Assembly: GCA_035763805.1 (NCBI GenBank)
Contig: DASUAL010000113.1
Span: 1 to 64,000, forward strand
Length of the DNA stretch: 64,000 nucleotides
Source of the DNA: DASUAL01 sp035763805
GTDB lineage: Bacteria > Gemmatimonadota > Gemmatimonadetes > Gemmatimonadales > GWC2-71-9
Direction: 5' to 3'
The notes under the pieces are model-generated. The model ran no database searches. It saw nothing but the letters and a program-made list of their open reading frames with translations, and was not told the DNA's origin. Shown piece by piece: positions 48,845 through 57,228 of the stretch; the first letter of the stretch is position 1; each line of letters begins with the position of its first letter. The translations under genes and the position numbers were made by a program.

Positions 48845-49932
48845 CGCTCCACGTAGAAGCGCAACACGTGCATGAAGTCCTGGGCGTTCGTGACGACGCC
48901 GTACGCCTGGTGCGTGCCGCGATCCCGCAGCTTGTTGACGACGAACTCCGTCTGATCCACGCAGATGGTCGTGAGCGGTCGCAGCTCATCCGCCGCGGGA
49001 GCGTCCACGAACGCCGGCAGCATGTTCCCGACCGCGATCGCGTGCAGCGCCGTGGCCACGAACACGGCGAACGTCGCCTGGGACGTGAACCCGCGCATGG
49101 CGTCCTGGGCGGCGAGGGTATCGGAGAGCACCTCGGGGAGCGGGCCGTCGTCGCGGATCGAGCCCGCAAGCACGAACGGCACGCGACACGTCACCAGCGC
49201 GTGCATGATGCCCGACGTCACGAGCCCCTGCCGCACGGCCGGCGCGATGCCGCCTGCCCGGCGGATCGCATTGATCGCGCGCATGTGGAGCGCGTGGCCG
49301 CCCTCCACGCCCTCGCCGGAGCTCGACATCCCCAGGGTCGTGCCGAAGATCGCGGCCTCGAGGTCGTGCACCGCCACGGCGTTCCCGCCGAAGAACACCT
49401 GGACGTAGCCGTTCTTCACGAACCAGATCATGTCCTCCCGCGCCCGCGCGTGCACCAGGGCGGGGCCGACCACCCAGAGGATCCTCCCGCCCCGCTGCTT
49501 CTCTTCGCCCAACAGCTCCGCCAGTACGGCATAGTCCACCGGCCGCTCGCGCGACACCTCGGTCTGCATGAACCGGAACTCGTTCGCGCTGTGGCTGCCG
49601 CCGAGGAAACCTTCGGCGTGGACGAAGATCCCCTCGCTGCCGTCTTCCTCCGTGCCGACCGCGACCAGGTGTCCCCGCTTCACTTGCCGGGGCTCGGTGA
49701 CGACCATGTCGCCGGTGGAGTGCCGCACCACGACGCAGTCCATTCGGGGGAGGCGGGGCCGGCGCCACGCGCCCGAGGCCTTCACGTACGTGGGGAGATT
49801 CGTCGTCGAAAAGAAGCGGTCGGGCAGGACGCCATCCGCCGGCGCGGGCTCGAAGCGCGCATCGGGGGCCCCCGCGAGCGGCGGCGCGTCGAAGTTCGGT
49901 GGCCGGTACTGGAAGCGGGGGCGAGTGGTCAC
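48805..49932 (-). CDS. COG1915/TIGR00300 family protein (LOR/SDH-domain; ornithine cyclodeaminase-type)
   Basis: A 375-residue protein matching the TIGR00300 family, a domain shared with plant LKR/SDH and with archaeal ornithine cyclodeaminases and ArgZ/AgrE. Recognisable segments are VVVRHSTGDMVVTEPRQVK, GGSHSANEFRFMQTEVSRERP, ILWVVGPALVHARAREDM, VFFGGNAVAVHDLE, FGTTLGMSSSGEGVEGGH and RRAGGIAPAVRQGLVTSGIM. With pdaD in the same cluster, a role in arginine/ornithine turnover (ornithine to proline) is the best guess. GTG start at 49932, 16 bases from the repeat upstream; no ribosome site is seen. Confidence 0.85.
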   Translation of the reverse strand: MTTRPRFQYRPPNFDAPPLAGAPDARFEPAPADGVLPDRFFSTTNLPTYVKASGAWRRPRLPRMDCVVVRHSTGDMVVTEPRQVKRGHLVAVGTEEDGSEGIFVHAEGFLGGSHSANEFRFMQTEVSRERPVDYAVLAELLGEEKQRGGRILWVVGPALVHARAREDMIWFVKNGYVQVFFGGNAVAVHDLEAAIFGTTLGMSSSGEGVEGGHALHMRAINAIRRAGGIAPAVRQGLVTSGIMHALVTCRVPFVLAGSIRDDGPLPEVLSDTLAAQDAMRGFTSQATFAVFVATALHAIAVGNMLPAFVDAPAADELRPLTTICVDQTEFVVNKLRDRGTHQAYGVVTNAQDFMHVLRFYVERWEQAQAPASILR

Positions 49933-49947
49933 AGGGAGAGAAAGCTA

Positions 49948-50053
49948 AATGCGGAATGTGGAATGCGGAATGTGGAATGTCCGTGCGGGCTTCGAGCGGC
50001 CACTCGGAGCCCGACGCGGCCGATCAATTCCGCATTCCGGATGTCGCATTTCA
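49948..50053. repeat. Inverted ATGCGGA/ATGTGGA heptamer repeat between priA and the COG1915 gene
   Basis: Left arm (49948-49980) is ATGCGGA/ATGTGGA in tandem, period 7; right arm (50026-50051) is ATTCCGC, ATTCCGG, ATGTCGC, ATTTCAC. The arms pair imperfectly with about 45 bases of spacer. The right arm runs into the priA stop codon and the left arm ends just upstream of the COG1915 start, so the element fills the whole intergenic space. Confidence 0.8.
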
Positions 50054-52354
50054 CAAGAGGGACACCGGATCGCGATCGACGACGACGGTGCGGTTCGCTC
50101 GGGCGCTCCACGCGCGCACCACGCGCCCGATGGCGCGCGGCTCGGCCGACTTGACGAGCACGTGCCAGCGCCAGCGCCCCTTGAGCCGCACGATCGGGCA
50201 GGGCGCGGGGCCGAGCACCGTGAGCGCGCCGGCGAGCCGCTCGGCGTTGGCGCGCCGCAGCCACGCGACGACTTGCTCGGCCGCCCGTGCTGCCGCCACC
50301 GGGTCGTCGTCTGCCGCCACGAAACGCGCGAGCCCCACGTGGGGGGGGTAAATCGGGTGAGGCGGTGCGCGCAGCGGCAGCTCCGCCGCCGCGAAGTCCG
50401 TGACTGCGTGAGCGGCAGCGGCACGGATGGCGTGATGGTCGGGGGCGCGCGTCTGCACGAACACCCGCCCCCCACGCGGGCCCCGCCCCGCTCGCCCCGC
50501 CACCTGGGCCACCAGCTGGAACGTGCGCTCGGCGGCCCGGAAGTCGGGGAGGTGGAGACCCGTGTCCGCGTCCACCACTCCCACCACAGTCACGTTTGGG
50601 AAGTCCAGCCCCTTGGCGATCATCTGCGTGCCCAGCAGGATGTCGACCTCGCCCTGCGCCACCCGCTCGAGGATCCGGTGGTGCGCCCACTTAGTGCTGG
50701 TGGTGTCCAGATCCATGCGGGCGATGCGCGCCTCGGGAAATCGCAGCCCCATGAAGTGCTCGAGCTGCTGCGTGCCGAGGCCCCGCATCCGCTGGGCTTC
50801 CTTGCCGCACAGCCGACAGGCCGACGGGATCGGGGCGTCATGGCCGCAGTAGTGGCAGCGCAGCGCGGGCGGCGTCTGGTGCACCGTGAGTGCGATGGCG
50901 CATTGCGGGCAGGCGCGCACGTCACCACAGGACGGGCACTGAAGGTATGTGGCGAAGCCGCGGCGGTTGAGCAGCAGGATGACCTGCTCGCCACGGGAGA
51001 GCGCGCCCCGCACGGCCTCGTCCAGCGGCTCGCTCCACGGGATCGCGCGCGCCTCGGCCGCCCGCGGCGCGCTCCGCAAGTCGATCACCTGCACCGGGGG
51101 CAACGGCCGCGCCCCGATCCGCTCGGGAAGCTCGAACAGGCGCACCCCGCCCGTCCGGGCAAGGTGCAGCGTCTCGAGCGACGGCGTCGCACTCCCGAGG
51201 ATCGCCCGCGCTCCCTCGAGCTTCGCACGCACCAAAGCCGCGTCGCGCGCGTGGTAGCGCGGTGCCGTCCCCTGCTTGTAGCTCGGCTCGTGCTCCTCGT
51301 CCACCACGATCGCGGCCAGCCGCTGCACCGGGGCGAACACGGCCGAGCGTGGACCCACCGCCACGCGTCGCTCACCGCGCCGCAGCGCCCGCCATGCATC
51401 GGCGCGCTCGCCGTCCGACAGCCCCGAGTGCAGCACGGCCACCTCGTCGCCGAACACGCCCCGCACACGCGCGACGGTCTGCGGGGTGAGGGCGATCTCC
51501 GGAACGAGGAGTATCGCACCGCTGCCCGATGCCACGACGCGTCGCAGCACGTCGAGATACACGAGTGTCTTCCCCGAGCCCGTGACACCCTGGATGAGCG
51601 CCGGCATGTCCGGCGGCGTGTCGAGGATCGCGCTCACGACCGCCCGCTGTGCGTCCGTCAGCGTGGGCGGCGGCGGGGAGGAGAGTCCGGTGAAGGGATC
51701 GCGCGCCCGCGGGACGTCGGCGTAGCGCGCGAACCCCTCCTTCACCAGCCCGTCGAGCGCGGCCCGGGAGAGTCCCAGCTGGGTCACGAGATGGCGGACG
51801 GGGGCCGAGCCGCCGAGCGCCTCGAGCGCCTGGTAGGCGACCCGGCGCTTGGGCGCGCGCCTGAAGGCCCGCTCGCGCTCGAGCAGCGACGGCAACGCCC
51901 GCGTCAGCACGAGGACGCGCTCGGCGTGCTCCGCGGGACCAGCGGGCCGGCGTACGCTCCACAGGGCCCCCGGCAGGAGCGCCCGCAGCGCGAGACCGAT
52001 CGGCGTGCCGTAGTAGCGGCTGATCCAGTGCCCCAGCTGGACGAGGGCAGGACTCAATGCGGGCTCGGCGTCGGGGGCCGCGGCGATCGGCCTTGCCGCG
52101 ACCGCGGGCGCAGGCGCGTCCACGGCGGCGACCACGCCCACGACCTGGCGCCGCCGCAGCGGCACGACGACCCGCGCGCCGGGCGCGACGCGCTCGGCGA
52201 GGCCGTCGGGAATCGCGTACGTGTAGGTGCGGGGAACCGGAACGGGGAGGACGATCTCGGCGTAGCGGGCAGCCCTCCCCGGGCTCGCGCGCGGGGTCGG
52301 TGGCGTGTCTGACCCCGGGCGCAAGCCCGGGGTGCCCGGGATCGGCCCCCTCAC
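50051..52354 (-). CDS. priA: Primosomal replication restart helicase PriA
   Basis: About 767 residues; restarts stalled forks. The N-terminal DNA-binding domain begins YAEIVLPVPVPRTYTYAIP. Helicase motifs are GVTGSGKT (Walker A), VVDEEHEPSYKQ, GSATPSLET and QVAGRAGRG. Eight zinc Cys lie in CPSCGDVRACPQC, CHYCG and CRLCG, all intact. The GTG at 52354 overlaps the epimerase stop (GTGA). The first about 30 residues are Pro/Gly-rich and poorly conserved, so the true start may be later. Last gene of a nine-gene operon. Confidence 0.95.
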   Translation of the reverse strand: MRGPIPGTPGLRPGSDTPPTPRASPGRAARYAEIVLPVPVPRTYTYAIPDGLAERVAPGARVVVPLRRRQVVGVVAAVDAPAPAVAARPIAAAPDAEPALSPALVQLGHWISRYYGTPIGLALRALLPGALWSVRRPAGPAEHAERVLVLTRALPSLLERERAFRRAPKRRVAYQALEALGGSAPVRHLVTQLGLSRAALDGLVKEGFARYADVPRARDPFTGLSSPPPPTLTDAQRAVVSAILDTPPDMPALIQGVTGSGKTLVYLDVLRRVVASGSGAILLVPEIALTPQTVARVRGVFGDEVAVLHSGLSDGERADAWRALRRGERRVAVGPRSAVFAPVQRLAAIVVDEEHEPSYKQGTAPRYHARDAALVRAKLEGARAILGSATPSLETLHLARTGGVRLFELPERIGARPLPPVQVIDLRSAPRAAEARAIPWSEPLDEAVRGALSRGEQVILLLNRRGFATYLQCPSCGDVRACPQCAIALTVHQTPPALRCHYCGHDAPIPSACRLCGKEAQRMRGLGTQQLEHFMGLRFPEARIARMDLDTTSTKWAHHRILERVAQGEVDILLGTQMIAKGLDFPNVTVVGVVDADTGLHLPDFRAAERTFQLVAQVAGRAGRGPRGGRVFVQTRAPDHHAIRAAAAHAVTDFAAAELPLRAPPHPIYPPHVGLARFVAADDDPVAAARAAEQVVAWLRRANAERLAGALTVLGPAPCPIVRLKGRWRWHVLVKSAEPRAIGRVVRAWSARANRTVVVDRDPVSLL

Positions 52355-53370
52355 CGGCGCCGGACGCCCAGGCCTGGCCCAGTGGGGAGACGGATCTGCC
52401 CCTCCTCGATCGTGGCGCCGGCGAACGGATCGTTCGCCGTCAGGGCGGCACCGTCCAGGTCGGCGGCGTCCACGAGCGGCGTAAAGTGCGCCGCCGCCGT
52501 GATGCCGAGCGACGACTCGATCATGCACCCCACCATCACCAGCATCCCGTGCGCGCGGGCGGTGGCGATCATGCGCAGGGCTTCGCGCAGCGAGCCGCAC
52601 TTGGCGAGCTTGATGTTGATCCCGTCGGCCGCAGCCGCCACCCGCGGGATGTCCGTCGCCGAGATGCAGCTCTCGTCCACCACGACCGGCAGCACCCCCT
52701 GGCGGCGCACGGCGGCGATGCCCTCGAGATCATCGGGCGGCAGCGGCTGCTCCACGAACTCGACGCCGTATTCCCGAAGCACCGGGAGCATCTCGATCGC
52801 GCGCTGCCGTGTCCACCCCGCGTTGGCGTCCACGCGGATCGGCTTGTCGGTGACGTCGCGGATGGTGCGCAGGATCTCTTCGTCCCGGTCGGTCCCGAGC
52901 TTGATCTTGAGGATGGGGTAGGACGACGCCTCGGCGACCTTCTGCCGGATCTTCTCGGGCGTGTCGATCCCGATGGTGAACGACGAGCGCGGCGCTCGTG
53001 CGGGATCGAGCCCCCACAATCGCCACAGCGGCTGGCCGAGCCGCTTGCCAACAAGATCGTGCAGCGCCGCCGAGAGCGCCGCGCGCGCTGCGCCGTTCTT
53101 CGGAACCACTTGGGCGAACGTCGCTTCCGTCGCCTCGAGGTCGAAGACGTCCTTCGGCAGATACGGCTCGAGCTTTTTGAGGACGGCGAGGACGGTGTCG
53201 GCGGTCTCGCCGTAGTACCTCGACGGGTCGGCCTCGCCCCATCCTTCTACACCGTCGCCGTCGCTCAAACGTACCCACACCACGCGATAATCGTCCGCGC
53301 CGCCGCGGGCGATGATGAAGGGGTGCTTGGTCTTCAGCGTGATGACTTCGGCGGCGAGCTTCAGACCCAT
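52351..53370 (-). CDS. Dipeptide epimerase (L-Ala-D/L-Glu epimerase type)
   Basis: A 339-residue enolase-superfamily enzyme of the muconate-lactonizing/dipeptide-epimerase branch. Catalytic Lys lies in YPILKIKLG; the metal ligands are Asp in IRVDANAGW, Glu in FVEQPLPPDD and Asp in VVVDESC; the second Lys is in INIKLAKCGS. Such enzymes recycle murein L-Ala-D-Glu, which fits murQ, anmK, nagZ and the amidase elsewhere in the window. ATG at 53370, overlapping corA by ten bases. Confidence 0.9.
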   Translation of the reverse strand: MGLKLAAEVITLKTKHPFIIARGGADDYRVVWVRLSDGDGVEGWGEADPSRYYGETADTVLAVLKKLEPYLPKDVFDLEATEATFAQVVPKNGAARAALSAALHDLVGKRLGQPLWRLWGLDPARAPRSSFTIGIDTPEKIRQKVAEASSYPILKIKLGTDRDEEILRTIRDVTDKPIRVDANAGWTRQRAIEMLPVLREYGVEFVEQPLPPDDLEGIAAVRRQGVLPVVVDESCISATDIPRVAAAADGINIKLAKCGSLREALRMIATARAHGMLVMVGCMIESSLGITAAAHFTPLVDAADLDGAALTANDPFAGATIEEGQIRLPTGPGLGVRRR

Positions 53371-54377
53371 CGCTGCCGCTTCAACCACCACAAGATGCCC
53401 GCCGAGATGACGGCCATCGAGGCCAGCGCCAGGTAGAAGCCCAGCGGATGGTCGGCGAACGGGAGCCGGCTGAAATTCATCCCGTAGATCCCGCCGACCA
53501 CGATCAGGGGCAGCGCGATCGTGGACACGATCGAGAGCTGCTTCATCACCCGGTTCATCCGGTTCGACGTCTGGGAGAGATAGGTCTCGAGCACGCCGGC
53601 AAGGAGGTCGCGCGTCGTGTCCACCGATTCCATGATGCGGATCGTGTGGTCGTAGACGTCCCGGTAGTACAGCTGGGTCTCCGCTCGAATGTATCCCGAG
53701 GGCCGGTTGGTGAGGATGTTCAGCACCTCGCGCAGCGGCCCGATGTGTCGGCGGAACGCGAACGCCGCTCGTTTCGCCTTGAAGATCTGGTGGATCAGGC
53801 TCTCATCGAATTTCTCGAACAGCTTCTCTTCGAGCTCGTCCACGAGGCTGTTGAGCTGCGCCACCAGGGGGAAGTACGCGTCCACGGCCTGGTCGATGAC
53901 GCTGTGCATCGTCATCTCGGCGCCGCGTGCGAGGAGGTCGGGACTGCGCAGCAACCGGTCGCGCGCCGCGTCGCAGCTCGCCGCGGCGAGGGCATGCGCG
54001 GTCACCAGGAAGTTTTTCCCGAGGAAGAAGTAGAGGTTCAAGGTCTCGAGGTCGAACGGGTCGGGCGTCGCCTCGTCGAAGCGGATGCCCGCCATCACCA
54101 CGAAGATATACCGGTCGTATTCCTCGAGCTTGACGCGCGTGCGGGGCGACAGGGTGTCCTCGACGGCGAGCGGATGGAACTCGAACACCTTCTCGAGCAG
54201 CGCGTGCTGGTGCATGTCGCTGCTATCGATGTCCACCCATAGTTCGCCTTCGCCGGCCTGCACGATCTCGCGCAGGCGAGCGGGCGAGACCCCTTGCTCG
54301 ATCGTTCCATCGGGGCGCCGGTAGATGCTGGCGGGCCAGTGCCTGGAGACCTGCGGCTGTGCAGCCGTTGCGCTCAT
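53361..54377 (-). CDS. corA: Magnesium/cobalt transporter CorA
   Basis: A 338-residue CorA. The large N-terminal cytoplasmic domain ends in a long helix (LFEKFDESLIHQIFKAKRAAF...TRDLLAGVLETYLSQTSNRMNRVMKQLS). Two C-terminal membrane helices flank the selectivity motif YGMNF, followed by a basic tail (WWLKRQRW). It forms pentameric Mg2+ channels in the inner membrane. It starts 27 bases after the HDAC-like gene. Confidence 0.95.
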   Translation of the reverse strand: MSATAAQPQVSRHWPASIYRRPDGTIEQGVSPARLREIVQAGEGELWVDIDSSDMHQHALLEKVFEFHPLAVEDTLSPRTRVKLEEYDRYIFVVMAGIRFDEATPDPFDLETLNLYFFLGKNFLVTAHALAAASCDAARDRLLRSPDLLARGAEMTMHSVIDQAVDAYFPLVAQLNSLVDELEEKLFEKFDESLIHQIFKAKRAAFAFRRHIGPLREVLNILTNRPSGYIRAETQLYYRDVYDHTIRIMESVDTTRDLLAGVLETYLSQTSNRMNRVMKQLSIVSTIALPLIVVGGIYGMNFSRLPFADHPLGFYLALASMAVISAGILWWLKRQRWV

Positions 54378-54404
54378 TCGCCAAGTATCGGGAGAAGTGC
54401 CGAG

Positions 54405-55307
54405 TCAGGCAAGCGCTCGTACATGCGCGCGCACGCCGGCGGCGAGCAGATCGAGCCGGTAGCCGCCCTCGAGCACGCCGACGACCGGCGCCGGGGCGAC
54501 CCGCGCACGGAACGCGGTCGTCCAGTGAGCCACGTCCTCCGCCTCGAGCGTGAACCCTCCCAGGGGATCGCCGTTGAGCGAGTCGAACCCGGCGGAGACG
54601 AGGAGCAGATCGGGCCGCCAGCCGTCGATCGCACGATCGACCGCCGCGAGGAGGTCGCGCACGTAGACCTCGCGCCGCAGCCCCGGCGGCCGCGGCACGT
54701 TGAACACGTTCCCTACCCCGCGCTCGTGCTCGGCGCCGGTCCCGGGATACCAGGGGTATTGGTGCATCGAGACGTAGCGGATGGACGGGTCCTTCTCGAT
54801 CAGCGCCTGGGTGCCGTTCCCGTGATGCACGTCCCAGTCCACGATGAGCACGCGCGCCGCGCCCAGATGCTGCGCCTGGCGCGCCGCGACGACCACGTTG
54901 TTGATGAAACAGAAGCCCATCGCACGCGCCGCCAGAGCGTGATGCCCGGGTGGCCGGGTTGCGCCGAACGCCGTGCCGCGCTCGAGCCCCCGCTCCACCG
55001 CCGCGATGGCCACGCCCGCGGCGGCAAGCGCCGCCTCCCAACTGTCGGCGCTCATCACGGTGTCGGCATCGAGGACGCCGCCACCCTGCCAGGCAAGCCG
55101 CCCAAGGCCGTCGAGGTAGCTCGCCGCGTGGACGCGCTCGACTGCTTGGCGCGTCGCGGGGCGCGCCTCGCGCCACTCGACCACGTTCGCCATGTCGCCG
55201 GCGCGCAGCGCCTGGAGCACGGCGCCGATGCGCTCCGGACGTTCGGGGTGACCCACCCCGGGGTCATGACGCTCGCACGCGGGGTGAAACAGAATGGGGA
55301 CGGGCAT
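54405..55307 (-). CDS. Histone deacetylase/AcuC-family zinc deacetylase
   Basis: A 300-residue class II-like deacetylase. Signatures are HPERPERI at the start, TRPPGHHA (catalytic His pair), GFCFINNVVVAA, VDWDVHHGNGT (zinc Asp-His), and SAGFDSLNGDPLGG with the second zinc Asp. Targets could be acetyl-lysine or acetylpolyamines. Tyr needed for catalysis is in LEGGYRLDLL. ATG at 55307; no signal peptide. Confidence 0.92.
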   Translation of the reverse strand: MPVPILFHPACERHDPGVGHPERPERIGAVLQALRAGDMANVVEWREARPATRQAVERVHAASYLDGLGRLAWQGGGVLDADTVMSADSWEAALAAAGVAIAAVERGLERGTAFGATRPPGHHALAARAMGFCFINNVVVAARQAQHLGAARVLIVDWDVHHGNGTQALIEKDPSIRYVSMHQYPWYPGTGAEHERGVGNVFNVPRPPGLRREVYVRDLLAAVDRAIDGWRPDLLLVSAGFDSLNGDPLGGFTLEAEDVAHWTTAFRARVAPAPVVGVLEGGYRLDLLAAGVRAHVRALA

Positions 55308-55323
55308 ACTACCGTCCGACCAT

Positions 55324-55590
55324 CTAGTTGTGCAGATGCCGGCTCTGCAGCAGCTCCCGGATCGACTCCACCTCGGCCCGCATCTCCCGCCGTGCCTCGG
55401 CCAGCTCCGCCACCTTCCGCCGATGGCGTCGCCACAGGACGACCACCACCGGCACGCCGAGTGCACACGCCGCCCCGCCGGCGATGAGCCCCCACCGACT
55501 CAGTTCGACGCCGGCGTACATCAGGAGGATGGCGTCGAGCGCCAGAAACCCGATCGCGAGGATCACCACTGCCCGACTGAGCGGCTTCAT
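55324..55590 (-). CDS. Small two-helix membrane protein
   Basis: 88 residues: two membrane helices (AVVILAIGFLALDAILLMYAG and WGLIAGGAACALGVPVVVVLW) and a charged coiled-coil tail (KVAELAEARREMRAEVESIRELLQ). The ATG overlaps the ubiquitin-like gene's stop (ATGA). Function unknown; the coil may dimerise or contact a partner. Confidence 0.7.
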   Translation of the reverse strand: MKPLSRAVVILAIGFLALDAILLMYAGVELSRWGLIAGGAACALGVPVVVVLWRRHRRKVAELAEARREMRAEVESIRELLQSRHLHN

Positions 55591-55862
55591 CGCACCGGCC
55601 GCCGTCGTGCGGGAAGCACGACGAAAGGGGAATTCGGACCGGCGCCGAGCTCGCCCAGGGTCAGGGACTCGTCGAGCACCGGGCCGCCGCGGAACTTCAC
55701 GACGTACTCGTCAAACGGTACGACTGGGCGCTTCAGGGCCTGGGCTAGGGCCTGCCGCTTGAGCTCGGCAACGGTGGTGCCGGGCTCGACCGCGAGGAAC
55801 ACTTGATCCCAGACGTCGGTCACCATCACCCGCACCGCGAACCGTTCCTTCACGGCGGTCAC
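55587..55862 (-). CDS. Ubiquitin-like (beta-grasp) small protein
   Basis: 91 residues. The pattern fits a ubiquitin fold: strand VRVMVTDVWDQVFLAVEPG, helix TTVAELKRQALAQAL, strand EYVVKFRGGPVLDE, SLTLGELGAGPNS and last strand PFVVLPARRRPVR. Ubiquitin has the same sequence of elements (V-E-P-S-D-T...K, a GKQLEDGRTL-like turn). There is no terminal Gly-Gly; the tail is Arg-rich. The GTG start and ATGA end overlap neighbours on both sides. Homology is judged only by pattern. Confidence 0.55.
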   Translation of the reverse strand: MTAVKERFAVRVMVTDVWDQVFLAVEPGTTVAELKRQALAQALKRPVVPFDEYVVKFRGGPVLDESLTLGELGAGPNSPFVVLPARRRPVR

Positions 55863-56137
55863 GCGACCTCCACTCCCGCCTCGAGCGGCAGCGTCGAGAA
55901 GAACCGGTCCACCGCCTGGTCGAAAAAGAGCGTGGACGCACGCACCCGCGTCTTCCCCGACTCGTCCGCCCAAGCCCTGAATACGACCTCCTCTCCACCC
56001 TGCCCCCGGAGCACGACGAAGGCGGGCCCTTCCTTCTCCACAAAGGCGGCGGCGTGAGGCACCCGCTCAGCGAAGAAGCGCTTCGCCCGCTGCAGCACCT
56101 CTCCCGGTGGCAGCGCGACGATGGCCGTGTGTATCAT
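55859..56137 (-). CDS. Small hypothetical protein in the ubiquitin-like module
   Basis: 92 residues from an ATG (56137) overlapping the YncE stop (ATGA). It starts with an amphipathic helix (GEVLQRAKRFFAERV) and continues with strands AFVEKEGPAFVVLRGQGGEEVVFRAW and TRVRASTLFFDQAVDRFFSTLP. The shape suggests an SRPBCC-like or ferredoxin-like small domain, but I cannot name the family. Stop overlaps the ubiquitin-like start (GTGA). Confidence 0.65.
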   Translation of the reverse strand: MIHTAIVALPPGEVLQRAKRFFAERVPHAAAFVEKEGPAFVVLRGQGGEEVVFRAWADESGKTRVRASTLFFDQAVDRFFSTLPLEAGVEVA

Positions 56138-57216
56138 GGGTGACGGAGGATCGTGATCCCGGTCGGCTGCAGCGGTACGGGGACACTCGCGACCAGAGTT
56201 TTCGTCGCCAAGTCGATGACGCTCACCGCCCCGGGATCCACGCCCTTGCTCTCTTGTGAGATGAAGGCGTAGCGATTGTCCGGCGAGTACGCGACCCCGT
56301 GGGGGAACGGCTTGGTCGTCGGAATCCGGGCCGCTTCCAGCAGCGAAACGGCGTCGATCAGCGAGATGCTCCGGTCCTTCTTGTTGGTCACGATCACCCA
56401 CTTCCCGTCGGGCGACGCCTCGGTGTTGTAGGCCCCCGCCCCCGTCGGGATCTCCTTGACCAGCTCCAGCGTCGCCGCGTCGAGCACTTGGAGCGCGTTG
56501 CCGTGGTTGCAGGCGACGTACAGCCGCCGGTCGTCGGGCGAGACCGACACATACGTGGGCGAGCAGTCGTGGCCCCCCCCGCCCGCCCCCGCGCCCGCGC
56601 CGCCGGCCACCGGGCCGGTCATGTGGCTCATGCCTGCGCCCGTCTTGTGGCGCCGCCGGATGGACAGCGACGCCCGGTCGAGCTCCAGCAGCTCGTCCGA
56701 GTTCATGCAGCTCACGTAGACCTTCGTCCCGGCGTGGTTCACCTTGACGCCGTGTGGCATATCGCACGCCGGAAGGTTGGTGATGGTCACCATCTGCGGT
56801 GTGTAGATGATGGACACCACGTTCGTTCGGGGGTGGTCGCCGTGGAAGTCGGAGTTCGCCACGAAGGCAAGCTCGCCGTCGGGCGTGAGGGAAATCGTCG
56901 TCGGGAACATCTCCGCCGGCGCCTTCCCCACGACCGTATCGGCGCCCGCGGCCATCTTCCACAGCGTGCCGTACGGCGTCCCGTGGGCGATGGTGACGTA
57001 CCAGTACTTGCCGTCCGGCGATGCCGTCACGTTGTGCGGCCCGTCGATGCCCGCGGGCATGACGCCGACCGGGATGACCTTGACCGTGTTCAGCGCGGAC
57101 CCGTCCCAGATGAGCTGGGTGACGATGTCCCCCGACTCGCTCGACACCAGGATGCGGTAACCGGACGTGTCGCCCGCGAGCGCGGCCAGCACTACAGCGG
57201 CAACGATTTTCGTCAT
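56134..57216 (-). CDS. YncE-type beta-propeller, secreted
   Basis: 360 residues with a short signal-like N-terminus (TKIVAAVVLAALAGDTSG). YVTN/YncE repeats are visible: NVTASPDGKYWYVTIAHG, LTPDGELAFVANSD, VNHAGTKVYVSCMNSDELLEL, SPDDRRLYVACNHG, ASPDGKWVIVTNKKDRSISLID, YSPDNRYAFISQE. A Gly-Ala-rich loop (VAGGAGAGAGGGGHDC) interrupts the middle of the propeller. Likely periplasmic; ligand unknown. It starts 12 bases after the LVIVD gene. Confidence 0.82.
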   Translation of the reverse strand: MTKIVAAVVLAALAGDTSGYRILVSSESGDIVTQLIWDGSALNTVKVIPVGVMPAGIDGPHNVTASPDGKYWYVTIAHGTPYGTLWKMAAGADTVVGKAPAEMFPTTISLTPDGELAFVANSDFHGDHPRTNVVSIIYTPQMVTITNLPACDMPHGVKVNHAGTKVYVSCMNSDELLELDRASLSIRRRHKTGAGMSHMTGPVAGGAGAGAGGGGHDCSPTYVSVSPDDRRLYVACNHGNALQVLDAATLELVKEIPTGAGAYNTEASPDGKWVIVTNKKDRSISLIDAVSLLEAARIPTTKPFPHGVAYSPDNRYAFISQESKGVDPGAVSVIDLATKTLVASVPVPLQPTGITILRHP

Positions 57217-57228
57217 CTGCTTCCTCGC

